Shown: positions 17,636 to 26,507, counted from the first letter of the stretch. The stretch: 64,000 nucleotides of DNA from Halomonas sp. DQ26W (GCF_003339685.1 NZ_QPKI01000007.1:324-64323), one strand, 5' to 3'. Numbers and translations are program-made. The notes: generated by a model not told the origin, from the letters alone.

Positions 17636-18775
17636 ATGAAAAAGACACTGTTAGCGACTGCCATTGCCGGTGCCATGGTCTACGGCGCCACCGCCGCTCA
17701 GGCCGCCACCGTTTATGACCAGGACGGCACCCAGGTCGACGTCTACGGCCGTATCAACATGATGCTGAACACCGGCGGCACTGATCGTGAGCCTACTGCT
17801 AAGGAAATTGCAGATAACGATTATGCGGCTGGTGATGTTGTTAAGCAGAGCGGCACCGAGATCAACAATAACGGTTCGCGCTTTGGCTTCCGCGCCCGCA
17901 ATCAGGTTTCCAGCGACCTGAGCGTGTTCGCCAACGCCGAATTCCGTTTCGATGCTGATACCCGTGCCAACCAGACCCTGCAGACCCGCTCCACTTTTGT
18001 CGGTCTGGACAGCGACAGCATGGGTCGCGTCACCGTGGGTAACTTCCTGAGCGTCTACTACACCGCCGTTGGCTCCGTGTTCGACGTGCCGCAGTACCAG
18101 ACTGGCCCGATACTGGGTGGTTACGGTGCGGTCAACTCGCAGGCTGATTCCATCGCCTACTCCACGCCGAACCTGGAAGGCTTCCAGGCTCACGTGCAGG
18201 CCCAGCACGCCAGCGGCAACGATGCCGCTGCCGGTGCCCGGGACAACTCTTCTGCCCTTTCCTGGATCGGTGCGGTCAACTACACCTGGCAGGACCTCTA
18301 CCTGGGCTTGGCCTATGCCCAGAACCGTAACCTGGGTGAAGATAACGACCGTGGCGCAGACTACCAATTCAATGCCGGTCGCAATGATCAGGAAGACCTG
18401 TGGGGTGCCACCGCTTCCTACCAGTTCACCCCTGAGTTTGCCGCCCGCGTCAAGTACGAGACCTGGACCGATAACGCCGATTACATTCAAGGAGATAATG
18501 ACCCCTCCGTTGATAGTCGTATCGACAATGTCTGGGGCCTGGGTGCTACCTTCAACTACGGCATGGGCAACATCTACGGCGACTACTTCCGCGTTCGTTA
18601 TGTGAACGACGATCTGAGCAGCAGCAATCAGTGGGTGCTGGGTGCGACCTATCGCTTCAGCACGCCGATGTTTGCCTACTTCGAAGTTTACGATGCCGAC
18701 TTCTCTAGCGATCAAACCTTTGAAGACTTCAACGACGATCTGCTCTACACCGTCGGTCTGCGCTACGACTTCTAA
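17636..18775 (+). CDS. Outer-membrane trimeric porin (Gram-negative general porin family)
   Basis: A 379-residue beta-barrel protein. The signal peptide MKKTLLATAIAGAMVYGATA ends with AQA. The mature N-terminus (VYDQDGTQVDVYGRINMML) and the last strand (LLYTVGLRYDF, terminal Phe) are the classic porin start and BAM-recognition end. The translation alternates amphipathic strands with acidic loops, consistent with a halophile porin. AAAGGA lies 9 nt before the start. Codon use is biased to frequent codons, consistent with high expression. A strong terminator follows. Confidence 0.93.
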   Translation: MKKTLLATAIAGAMVYGATAAQAATVYDQDGTQVDVYGRINMMLNTGGTDREPTAKEIADNDYAAGDVVKQSGTEINNNGSRFGFRARNQVSSDLSVFANAEFRFDADTRANQTLQTRSTFVGLDSDSMGRVTVGNFLSVYYTAVGSVFDVPQYQTGPILGGYGAVNSQADSIAYSTPNLEGFQAHVQAQHASGNDAAAGARDNSSALSWIGAVNYTWQDLYLGLAYAQNRNLGEDNDRGADYQFNAGRNDQEDLWGATASYQFTPEFAARVKYETWTDNADYIQGDNDPSVDSRIDNVWGLGATFNYGMGNIYGDYFRVRYVNDDLSSSNQWVLGATYRFSTPMFAYFEVYDADFSSDQTFEDFNDDLLYTVGLRYDF

Positions 18776-18822
18776 GTCGCGCCCAAGCTGATTGCGGTAC
18801 ACGTCGACTCACTCGACGACAG

Positions 18823-18850
18823 AACCGGCCCTTCGGGGCCGGTTTTTTTT
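18823..18850 (+). terminator. Rho-independent terminator of the porin gene
   Basis: AACCGGCCC (18823-18831) pairs with GGGCCGGTT (18836-18844) around a stable TTCG tetraloop, followed by eight T residues. Confidence 0.95.
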
Positions 18851-18945
18851 GCGCTGTGCTTTTTACCGACCATTTTTCTCCGCTCTCATCACGGTGCTTT
18901 GGCACTGACTTCCCGTGTGCCTCACGTTAGGCAAGCGAACCAGAC

Positions 18946-18959
18946 TTGATTCGTATCAA
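18946..18959. promoter_or_regulatory. Anr/FNR box upstream of anr
   Basis: TTGATTCGTATCAA is a perfect match to the FNR/Anr consensus TTGAT-N4-ATCAA. It is centred about 105 bases before the anr start codon, which suggests autoregulation of the regulator. The flanking C and G extend the palindrome by one base on each side. Confidence 0.85.
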
Positions 18960-19057
18960 GGAAAGGTTCACTTTAGGACTAGGTTTGTCATCACCCTGGG
19001 CCACTTTGGGGTGGATCAGGTCAGACTTTCGGTTACAGATTAAACCAAGGAGTGCCC

Positions 19058-19807
19058 ATGTCGCTTGAGCTCCCCCGGTGCCAGTCGGACAATACGACTC
19101 GCTGCGAGCGCTGTGCCCTGCATGCGCGCTGCCTGCCTCTGGGTCTCGAACTCGACGCGCTGGAATCCTTTGCCGCCATCATCCGGAATCCGCGCCCGCT
19201 GAAGCGGGGCGAGGCGCTGGTGCGCCAGGGCGACACCTTCGAGAGCCTGTTCGTGGTGCGCTCGGGAAGCCTCAAGCAGGCAGTGACCCAGGAGGGGCAG
19301 CGCGACCAGGTAACCCACTTCTATCTGCCCGGGGAGATTGTCGGGCTGGATGGCATTGGTGAGGCCCACTGCTATGGCAGCGTGATGGCCATGGAGTCGA
19401 CCTTCGTCTGCGAGCTTCCCTTCCGCCGGCTGGAGGATCTCGCCGAGCAACTGTCGGAGCTGCGCGGTCAGATCTATCGCTGCATGAGCCGTGAACTGCG
19501 CAACGACCAGCGGATGATGTGCCTGCTCTCCGGCCGTACCGCCGACCAGCGCCTGGCCAGCTTCATGCTGGGGCTATCCGAGCGCTTTCGTGCAAGAGGT
19601 TTTTCCCCCTATCGCTTCCACCTCTCCATGTCCCGATCGGATATCGGCAGTTATCTGGGGTTGGCACTGGAGACGGTTAGCCGGGTGCTCACGCGCTTTC
19701 AGCAGCAGTCCCTGGTGACGGTGGCGGGGCGTGAGCTGACCATCAACGACATTGAGGCACTGGTGGCGCTGGCGGAAGAGGGGATAGGGCGCCACTCGGG
19801 GGGGTGA
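19058..19807 (+). CDS. anr: Oxygen-sensing transcriptional regulator Anr (FNR family)
   Basis: A 249-residue CRP/FNR regulator that switches on anaerobic genes. The four cluster ligands expected for FNR are present: Cys16, Cys19 and Cys25 (C-x2-C-x5-C, as in E. coli FNR) and Cys118 in TFVCELPF. It should therefore carry an oxygen-labile 4Fe-4S cluster. The effector domain is followed by the dimerisation helix and an HTH with SRSDIGSYLGLALETVSRVL, in which ETVSR matches the FNR DNA-recognition residues E-x2-S-R. The ATG at 19058 has AAGGAG 5 nt upstream; a GTG two codons earlier is within that site. Confidence 0.95.
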   Translation: MSLELPRCQSDNTTRCERCALHARCLPLGLELDALESFAAIIRNPRPLKRGEALVRQGDTFESLFVVRSGSLKQAVTQEGQRDQVTHFYLPGEIVGLDGIGEAHCYGSVMAMESTFVCELPFRRLEDLAEQLSELRGQIYRCMSRELRNDQRMMCLLSGRTADQRLASFMLGLSERFRARGFSPYRFHLSMSRSDIGSYLGLALETVSRVLTRFQQQSLVTVAGRELTINDIEALVALAEEGIGRHSGG

Positions 19808-19879
19808 CGGGTATTCCCGCTTTTGCTTATGGGCACAGGATGCCATGATGGCCCCATGCCCGTATAAAAAATCGGTGGT

Positions 19880-21909
19880 TTGCCCTTGATCGGATGGCTG
19901 TTGTCGACCCTGCGTTCGCGCCTGTTGCTCGGAGTCAGCCTGGGCTGGTTGGTGCTGGTCGCCGCTCTGCTGGCCTATAGCCATCTCAGTGGCGGCGCGC
20001 TGGCCCAGCGTGAGAACCTCACGCATCTGGAGTACGAGGCCCAACTGATCGCCAATCATCTCGAACGATCCATCCGCGTGCGACAACAGGCCCTGGCCCG
20101 ACTTCGTTATTCGCTGGTATTGGACGATGGCGATCTCTTCACTCAGTTGCAGCGCCAGGAAGGGCTGCTGGCGCTCTTCGACCGGCTGATGGTGTTCGAT
20201 GCCCAGGGTGAGCCGGTGGCCGCCTGGCCCCCCTTCGAGCATGGCGGGCCCACTATCGCCAGCCGCGATTATTTCAAGCACGTCCGCGGCTTTCGCCGGC
20301 CCCATGTCAGCGAACCCTATGTGGGGGCGAGACCGGCATCCCCCAGGTGATGGTGATCGAACCGCTGCTCGATGACGAGGGGCGCTTCCTGGGCATTCTC
20401 GGCGGCAATGCCAGCCTCCACGATGGCACTTCCTTTCTTAACTTGCGCTCGCAGCGGATCGGTGAGGAGGGCCATGTCGTGCTGGCCACCGCAGAGGGGC
20501 GGATCATCAGCCATCCCAATCCCGACTATTTGATGCAGCCGGTACCTGCTGCCGACCGGCTGCCGTTGATGGACCAGGCCCTCTATGGGTGGGAGGGCAG
20601 CGGAACGGGCGAACAGCTGGATGGCCAGCCCTCATTGATGGCTTTCCGCCAGGTCTGGCCGGCCGACTGGATCGTCGGGGTCTTCCTGCCGGTGAGCCAG
20701 GCGCAGGCGCCGATACAGCGCCATGCCGTCGAGTTGCGCTGGGTGGGGCTGGCCACGGTGGCACTGATGCTGCCGCTACTCTGGTGGCTGCTCGGCCTGG
20801 TGTTGGCCCCCCTGCACCGTCTGGAGCGCCAGATCGACCGGGTAGGGCGCGGCGATGCCAAGCACCTCAAGCTGCATACCACCATGAGCGAACTGCATCA
20901 GGTCGCCGACGCCTTCAATCGCCTGGAGAACCAGCGGCGCGACGCGCTCGCCTCGCAGGAGGCGCGCGAGGCCTTTCTACAGGCGGTACTTGCCTCGTCG
21001 CCGGTGGGTATGTTCCTCGCCGATATGCAGGGACGGGTCAACTACGTAAACCCCGCGCTCGAGGTCATCTCCGGCTTCAACGTCGCGGCTTCCGGTACCT
21101 CGGGGTGGCTGTACCGGGTACACCCCGATGACCGGCCAGTTTTCATCGAGCAGTGGCGTGCCACGCTGGAGAGCGGCGATGATCACCACCTGCATTATCG
21201 CTTCCTGCGGGGCGACGAACAGCTCTGGCTGGAGGCACAGGTTAGCCGCGTGGAGCTGGGTGACACGGCGCTGGGCTTCGTCGGCATGATTCAGGACATC
21301 ACCGAGCGCCATGAGCGCGAAATCCGCCAGCGTTGGGAGGCGGAGCACGACCCGCTGACCGGCTGCCTCAATCGGCGCGGCTTCGAGATCCGCCTTGAAG
21401 CGGCCTGCTCCCTGAATCGGCGCCACAGTGATCAAGTCTTGTCATTGATCATGATGGACCTGGATCACTTCAAGCCGGTCAATGATACGGCGGGCCATGC
21501 GGCCGGTGATGAACTGCTGCGGCGCATCGGCCAGTTGCTGCATGAGAATGTGCGCCAACAGGATGCCGTAGCCAGGCTGGGCGGCGACGAGTTTGCCCTG
21601 CTGCTGCCGGCCTGCCCGATTAAGCGCGCCAGCGACATCGCTGAGCGAGTTCGACAGGGCATCGAAGCGCTTGAATTCCAGGTGGATGGGCACGTTTTCC
21701 GGGTCACGGCGAGTATCGGCGTGTCGAGCCTGAATGATGAGGAGCGGGGCGGTGAGCCGCTGGTCAGGCGAGCGGACCAGGCCAGTTACCGTGCCAAGCA
21801 AAAAGGGCGAAATCGGGTGGTGGTACAGGCTGGGCCGTTGGAAGTCGGCAGCTTTTCTGGTGCTGATCCTGGCGGGGCTGGTGGGACTGAAGCCGGACGG
21901 GCAGGGTGA
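19880..21909 (+). pseudogene. Sensor diguanylate cyclase (Cache-like, HAMP, PAS, GGDEF) split by a frameshift
   Basis: Two frames make one protein. The first (19880-20350) has a TM segment and the first half of a periplasmic Cache-like sensor ending at SEPYVG. The second (20347-21909) continues at TGIPQVMVIEPLLDDEGRFL, a second TM, a HAMP region, a PAS domain (AVLASSPVGMFLADMQGRVN) and a GGDEF domain. The GGDEF domain looks active: DPLTGCLNRRGF, MMDLDHFKPVND, RLGGDEF, with the inhibitory I-site RQQD five residues before GGDEF. Adding one G to the run GGGGG at 20323-20327 joins the frames as YVGGETGIPQ. The start is TTG at 19880 with a weak ribosome site. It could be a true mutation, a sequencing error or a variable tract; the rest of the gene shows no other decay. 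Confidence 0.85.
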
Positions 21910-21941
21910 TGTCGATTGCACAAGCAGGATTTGCTTGCTGA

Positions 21942-23207
21942 TCAGAACAACACTCCCCCCGAGCAAGTGAGGGTGAACTCATCAAGCTGTGCGATAGTTT
22001 TTCCAATGCTGAGTAGCGACAGGTCTTTACCCGGCCTTCCGATGAGCTGAATGCCGATGGGCATGCCGTGATCGCCCTGGCCAATCGGCAGGTGCAAGCA
22101 GGGAAGCCCCAGCAGTGTCCAGGGGCGACAGTAGACAGGGTCACCAGTGGTGCTCAATCCCGCCGTGGCTTCACCAATTGTGCTGGGTGCAATCAATACG
22201 TCGGCATCGGCAAAAAACGTGTTTTCCAGTTGCTCGATTGAATGGTTCCGGTAGGCGATGGCATCCAGATAGTCGGGTAGATCAATGGCGCGGCCTTGCA
22301 GGATAATCTCAACCAGCTCCTGACTCATCTCCTCGCGGTAGCGTTCAAATTCGTGGACCAGTGTCCGCGAGGCCTCGTAGGCCATGATCGCTTTCTGGCA
22401 ATCCACCAGTTCTTGAAAGTCCGTGCCTCCTGCCAGAACTTGCGTCTTGCCTGCCATGTCATCGAGCCTGCGATGACTCTCTGTCATTAGCGATCGAACA
22501 TCCCCATTCAGGGAGATTCCTTCGATATCGATAAGCCAGTTGATACGCCATTCGCTGATCGGGCAGGAGGGTACGCTGGTGTCATGACGTTGGGTGGCAG
22601 CATTGAAGAGCCGGATGCTGTCATCCACGCTCGAGGTGAACCAGCCAACGGTATCGAGCGTCTTGCTGAATGCCATGACGCCGGCGGTTGGCACAATGCC
22701 TGCGCTGGGCTTGAAACCCACGACGCCACAAAAACTGGCGGGCCGAATGATGCTGCCGGCGGTTTGCGAGCCAATAGCCGCTTGTACCATCCCATCGGCA
22801 ACAGCAGCGGCTGACCCGCTGGAAGACCCACCTGGCGTGCGCATCAGGTCATGGGGGTTGCGAGTCTTGCCGGGCGTAAAGTAAGCCATTTCCGTGCTGA
22901 TGGTCTTGCCGATAGGGATGGCGCCTGCTTGTCTCAAAGCCGCAACCAATGAGGCGTCGGTCAAGGACCTTGGTGCATGAAGGTAGGTTGTGCCCCACCG
23001 GGTGGGCATGTCGATGGTGTCGTAGATGTCCTTGATGCCGATGGGCATGCCTTTGAGACATCCATCAGGTGCCTGGTCTTGTTCTGTCAGGGCCTGGGGC
23101 TCTGGCTTGAGATACTGGAAGGCGCCGACTGTCTCCTCACGTTTGGCAATGCGTTCGTAGCAGCGTGCCGAGGTGAGGGGGGATGTGTCCGATTGGTGGG
23201 ATTTCAT
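21942..23207 (-). CDS. Amidase-signature family amidohydrolase
   Basis: A 421-residue amidase-signature enzyme that hydrolyses an amide with a Ser-cisSer-Lys triad. The lysine is in GIKDIYDT, the glycine/serine loop is TPGGSSSGSAAAV, and the nucleophile motif is GSQTAGSIIRPASFCG. The substrate is not evident. The gene is visibly less GC-rich than its neighbours and sits between the broken cyclase gene and IS remnants, so it may be acquired. Convergent with the cyclase gene (32 bases apart). Confidence 0.88.
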   Translation of the reverse strand: MKSHQSDTSPLTSARCYERIAKREETVGAFQYLKPEPQALTEQDQAPDGCLKGMPIGIKDIYDTIDMPTRWGTTYLHAPRSLTDASLVAALRQAGAIPIGKTISTEMAYFTPGKTRNPHDLMRTPGGSSSGSAAAVADGMVQAAIGSQTAGSIIRPASFCGVVGFKPSAGIVPTAGVMAFSKTLDTVGWFTSSVDDSIRLFNAATQRHDTSVPSCPISEWRINWLIDIEGISLNGDVRSLMTESHRRLDDMAGKTQVLAGGTDFQELVDCQKAIMAYEASRTLVHEFERYREEMSQELVEIILQGRAIDLPDYLDAIAYRNHSIEQLENTFFADADVLIAPSTIGEATAGLSTTGDPVYCRPWTLLGLPCLHLPIGQGDHGMPIGIQLIGRPGKDLSLLSIGKTIAQLDEFTLTCSGGVLF

Positions 23208-23310
23208 TATAATTTAGTCTCTTAGTCACTGATTTTGCGCATCATCCTCACCTATACCGCATAGGCTCCGGGTACTGCGCTGCGTACGCCTTGCGCTTCA
23301 CTCCGCTCGC

Positions 23311-23421
23311 CTATTGGTTCAGCGCTTGCCAAGATGATACCTGGGTAACGGGATGGCCACGCTCTGTCGCCTGCTTGACGGCTTCGATCTTGGATTCTCC
23401 GGTATATCATTGACGACTCAT
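23311..23421 (-). pseudogene. Relic of an IS3-family orfA (element B)
   Basis: The minus strand from the ATG at 23421 reads MSRQ, a stop, then YTGESKIEAVKQATERGHPV followed by TQVS. This is the N-terminus of an IS3-type orfA transposase helper (usually MSRQRY...EFK.EAVKQV.ERG). Similarity ends near 23335, after which the frame soon stops. A premature stop and truncation make it non-functional. The 127 bases between it and the amidase gene hold nothing I recognise. Confidence 0.75.
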
Positions 23422-23483
23422 GGGGCCTCCTGAGTGTCTTCAGTATAAGGCCTGGAGGTGTCTACCATTGCTGGGTAAGATCA
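23335..23483 (-). mobile_element. Left-end remnant of IS3-family element B, inserted into element A
   Basis: The end at 23483 reads TGATCTTACCCAGCAATGG on the minus strand. It closely resembles the end of element A (TGATCCTACCCAGTAGCAG at 24071). It interrupts orfB of element A in mid-codon context. Its right part is lost, so neither element can move. Confidence 0.65.
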
Positions 23484-23715
23484 GCCCCTCGTCGTGTAGA
23501 TCCAGTGTCAGCCTGGGGGCGCCGGAGCGCCCTTTCCGGTGGTGGTAGGCCAGGGCTACTCGCTGGTTGATCTCGGTCTGCCGTTGGCGACGAGCCGAGG
23601 GGATGTTGTCGATCTTCAACCAGGCGTAGTAGCCGCTGCGGGCAACACCAAGGACCGAGCACATGCGCTGGGTACTGAACACCTCGCGGTGCTGGCGGAT
23701 GAAGGTGTACTTCAC
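23484..23715 (-). pseudogene. IS3-family orfB transposase, N-terminal fragment (element A)
   Basis: From a GTG at 23715 the minus strand encodes FIRQHREVFSTQRMCSVLGV, SGYYAWLK and YHHRKGRSGAPRLTLDLHDEG, the region just before the DDE catalytic core of IS3 orfB proteins. It is cut at 23483 by element B, and the DDE residues are absent. Its start overlaps the orfA stop (GTGA). Confidence 0.85.
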
Positions 23716-24011
23716 TTCAGGTTCTTCGCAAAGTACACCGCGGCCTTTTTTGTTATTGCTACTTCCTCTGACATTTCAGCAAGTTGTCGTTTTAATCGAG
23801 CATTCTCTTCGGCCAAGGCTTGTTCACGTTCAGAGACATTTTTCTTTTGCTGGACCTTGGCTCGCCACTGGTAGAGCTGGCTGGGTTGAAGGCCAAGATC
23901 ACGGGCAGCGGCTGTAACACCGACGCGATCAGCAAGGGCCAGAGCCTCCTCGCGGTAGGCATCGGAGTAGCGGGTACGGGTCTTTTTCATCGGGGTAGCT
24001 TGCTTCACCAT
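23712..24011 (-). CDS. IS3-family orfA (element A)
   Basis: A 99-residue orfA protein, apparently complete: the HTH part is RYSDAYREEALALADRVGVT, followed by AARDLGLQPSQLYQWRAK, and the leucine-zipper part is SEREQALAEENARLKRQLAE. GAGGT precedes the ATG at 24011. Without a full orfB it cannot support transposition and at most could act as an inhibitor. Confidence 0.85.
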   Translation of the reverse strand: MVKQATPMKKTRTRYSDAYREEALALADRVGVTAAARDLGLQPSQLYQWRAKVQQKKNVSEREQALAEENARLKRQLAEMSEEVAITKKAAVYFAKNLK

Positions 24012-24071
24012 GGGTCACCTCGTTGCAGTGTACTGCGTTAACGGGGTGTCCACTGCTACTGGGTAGGATCA

Positions 24072-25511
24072 AACGCCGCCTACCCGCTGCCGCTGGTCCT
24101 GGAGGCATACGGCTATACCCGGCACGGGGGCCGCTGGTTGTCCCCACTGTCGGAGTCCGGCACGCCTGGTGTGACCGTCACCAAGGACGGGACCCGCTGG
24201 CATACCGCCCACTACAGCGACCGGGCTGCCGGGCTGCCGGAGTGGGGGGACGCCTTCGACCTGCTGACCCATTGGGAGCACGACGGCGACCCGGGGGCAG
24301 CACTGCGGGCCGTGGGCGCCATGATGACCACCAAGGACGGGCGCACCCTGACCGAGTACAACCAAGACCGCTACCGGGACGCCCGTCAGGCGGAGGCCCT
24401 GGACGCGTTCGAGGATCTGGGCGACCCGGAGACCGGGGAGGGGGATGCCATAGGCGAGGAGCGCAGCAAACCCACCCGCCGGGCCTTCGCCTTCACCCCC
24501 GTCGGGGAGCTGGTCGCCAACCTCCGCCCCGTGTTGTGGTTGGTCCGGGGCTATGTCGAGGCCGATTCGCTGGCGCTGGTCTACGGGGAGCCGGGTCACG
24601 GGAAGTCGTTCCTGACCATCGACCTGGCCGCCAGCATCGCCAGCGGCACGCCCTGGCACGGGGCGGAGACCAAGCCGGGAGCCGTGTTCTATATCGCGGG
24701 CGAGGGCCATAACGGGCTTGCCCGCCGCTTCAAGGCGTGGGAAACCAACCGGGGGGCTAGCCTGGCGGGGGTGCCCTTGTACGTTTCGCAGCGGGCCGCC
24801 CCGCTGGATGATACGGCGAGCGCTGCCGAGGTCCTGCGCACCGTCGATACCCTGGCCGCGGAGACCGGACAGGCGCCCGTCCTTATCGTGGTGGACACGC
24901 TGGCCCGTTGTTTTGGCGGTGACGAGAACAGCGCCACGGACATTGGGGCTCTCGTTGCCAACCTGGATGCCTTGCGGCACCGCTGGAACGCGACCGTGCT
25001 GGTGGTCCACCACAGCGGTAAGGACACCGCACGGGGTGCCCGTGGATCCACGGCGCTCCGCGGTGCTGTGGATGCGGAGTACCGGGTAACCAAGGATCCC
25101 GCCGGCCTGGTGACCCTGGAGGCCACCAAGATGAAGGACGCCGATGCCCCTGAGCGCTGCGCCTTCCGGCTGGCGCCTGTCGAGTTGCCGCTGGTAGACG
25201 ATGAAGGGGCCCCTGTCTGGTCCTGCGCACTTGAGCCGACCGAGGCGCGCACCGGGCCACCCAAGCGACCGCGGCGGGGTTCCCACGCGGGGCGCGTGCT
25301 GGAGATCCTGGAGGGGTTGGCCAGCTTCCCCGATGACAGCGAAGCAGGGGAACCAGGCTGCCGGGTTACCGTGGAAACGCTGCGGGGGGAGCTGGAGCGG
25401 GACGGGGTAGACCGCCGCCGGGTATCGGAAGCCCTGGAAAGGTTAGCCGTTCTGGGGTGGGTTCTGCTGGAGGACAATGGCGATTCCGTCCGGTTGCTGT
25501 TTCTGCCCTAG
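24072..25511 (+). CDS. RepA-like AAA ATPase/helicase of a mobile element, 5' end removed by IS
   Basis: The frame is open from the IS border and encodes about 479 residues. The first 100 (LEAYGYTRHGGRWLSPLSES, then WGDAFDLLTHWEHDGDPGAA) resemble the linker between a primase or zinc-finger domain and the helicase in phage and plasmid primase-helicases. A RecA-type ATPase follows with Walker A YGEPGHGKSFLTIDLA, Walker B VLIVVDTLARCF and VVHHSGKDTARGARGSTALRGA. The C-terminus looks winged-helix-like. The RSF1010 RepA/AAA_25 group is the nearest type I can name. A TTG at 24138 or the ATG codons near 24321 might restart translation. The missing N-terminus probably inactivates it. Confidence 0.75.
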   Translation, partial: NAAYPLPLVLEAYGYTRHGGRWLSPLSESGTPGVTVTKDGTRWHTAHYSDRAAGLPEWGDAFDLLTHWEHDGDPGAALRAVGAMMTTKDGRTLTEYNQDRYRDARQAEALDAFEDLGDPETGEGDAIGEERSKPTRRAFAFTPVGELVANLRPVLWLVRGYVEADSLALVYGEPGHGKSFLTIDLAASIASGTPWHGAETKPGAVFYIAGEGHNGLARRFKAWETNRGASLAGVPLYVSQRAAPLDDTASAAEVLRTVDTLAAETGQAPVLIVVDTLARCFGGDENSATDIGALVANLDALRHRWNATVLVVHHSGKDTARGARGSTALRGAVDAEYRVTKDPAGLVTLEATKMKDADAPERCAFRLAPVELPLVDDEGAPVWSCALEPTEARTGPPKRPRRGSHAGRVLEILEGLASFPDDSEAGEPGCRVTVETLRGELERDGVDRRRVSEALERLAVLGWVLLEDNGDSVRLLFLP

Positions 25512-25512
25512 G

Positions 25513-25683
25513 TTGCCGGAAACCGGGTCCCCGAGTTGCCGGGTTGCCGGGTTCCTATAGGAAACCCGGCAAACCCGGCAGACGCCACGGGGGAGACCTA
25601 ACCCGGCAAACCCGGCACTAGCTGGCGATATAAAACAATAAGTTATGGATTAAAACCGGCACAACCCGGCACTAACCCGGCAG
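25513..25683. repeat. Iteron-like repeat field with palindrome and AT-rich stretch (candidate replication origin)
   Basis: AACCCGGCA occurs at 25564, 25573, 25601, 25610, 25664 and 25675, with a one-base variant at 25654. Inverted copies (TGCCGGGTT) start at 25538 and 25546. Several copies are exact 9-bp head-to-tail pairs. The inverted and direct pairs face each other around CCTATAGG, giving a near-palindrome of about 44 bases. An AT-rich stretch (25627-25656) lies inside the field. Iterons plus an AT-rich segment directly after a replication ATPase gene is the layout of a plasmid or element origin. Function is inference. Confidence 0.6.
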
Positions 25684-25797
25684 CCAACCTTTCGTTGACT
25701 CCCCACAACCCCCCGCCCGGCTAGCCCGTCTGGGGTTGCGGGTCCTTCCTGACAGTGCCGCTCCCCACGAGGGGCGCCGAGCGCGGTGTTCGAGAGT

Positions 25798-26241
25798 TTA
25801 ATAATTTCCCTGACGCTCTCCGAGATTTAGATAATGGTTTTTTAAATGCTTTCTAGCTCCGATTTTTGCAAAAGCCACTATTATTACTACTTGGAATGCG
25901 GGGATTATCATAAAGCGTAGCGAGTACATTTCTTGGAAGACAGCTATGAGCATAATTGTTCCAATCAATAATGCTATTGTCGCCACTATAGTAATAAATC
26001 CATTTCTTATCGTGATGGGGTTTACTTTTTTGAATAATATGGGGGTTATATGGGTTGCAAGATATGCCCCAAAAGCTACACTAGCAAAACGAAGAAAAAG
26101 GAAGTTCATTAAAAATAGGAAGCTGCTTCCATCTCGAGCGTTGTCGCCAAGCATGCCAATTAAAAATAACACCATGCCGAGTGAAAGCCATCCGACTACA
26201 AAAATCGCAAGAGAAACAGCTATCGCCAATACGGCCATCAC
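25798..26241 (-). CDS. Small four-helix membrane protein, unknown
   Basis: 147 residues with about four hydrophobic segments, starting MMAVLAIAVSLAIFVVGWLS and including FITIVATIALLIGTIMLIAV. The tail is short and basic (ARKHLKNHYLNLGERQGNY). I recognise no family. Base composition is strikingly AT-rich compared with all flanking genes, which points to a foreign source. The start codon GTG/ATG (26241/26238) overlaps the stop of the upstream membrane protein gene, so the two are translationally coupled and likely act together. Confidence 0.65.
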   Translation of the reverse strand: MMAVLAIAVSLAIFVVGWLSLGMVLFLIGMLGDNARDGSSFLFLMNFLFLRFASVAFGAYLATHITPILFKKVNPITIRNGFITIVATIALLIGTIMLIAVFQEMYSLRFMIIPAFQVVIIVAFAKIGARKHLKNHYLNLGERQGNY

Positions 26242-26507
26242 GAATCACCATCTATAAGGGAGCCTATGAAAACAAGGGCGGTTGCAGAAATGGCCCCACC
26301 ATAGGTGATGATGAAAACGTTCCAGTTGGAGTTTGCAATTCCTTCATATAGTGGTGCAAACATAAGGGTGAATGGGAAAAAAATAAAAGCGATTGTTCCT
26401 CCGATGAAGCCTAGATTGTCTACAACAATTCCCATTGACAAGAAAAAACCCCATATGCCGGCTACCCAATAAATAATTAACCCCGGTATTTTGAATATTT
26501 GTCCCAT
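26238..26507 (-). CDS. Small membrane protein, unknown, coupled with the next gene
   Basis: 89 residues with two or three hydrophobic segments (FKIPGLIIYWVAGIWGFFLS, IGGTIAFIFFPFTLMFAPLY, ITYGGAISATALVFIG). AAAGGA lies 7 nt before the ATG at 26507. It is AT-rich like its partner and transcribed against the surrounding island genes. I do not recognise it; it might be a two-component membrane complex, an immunity or superinfection-exclusion function, or a cargo remnant. Confidence 0.65.
   Translation of the reverse strand: MGQIFKIPGLIIYWVAGIWGFFLSMGIVVDNLGFIGGTIAFIFFPFTLMFAPLYEGIANSNWNVFIITYGGAISATALVFIGSLIDGDS

Larger units (their letters stand above)
23484..24071 (-). mobile_element. Truncated IS3-family element A
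   Basis: It contains orfA and the 5' part of orfB, with a recognisable left end at about 24071. The right end is missing. The element interrupts the 5' part of the RepA-like gene, whose frame is open from exactly 24072. Confidence 0.75.

Noticed and set aside
24023-24712. Long plus-strand frame overlapping the RepA-like gene in another frame
   Set aside because: It crosses the IS border and gives Arg/Gly/Pro-rich sequence; the ATPase frame has clear Walker motifs.
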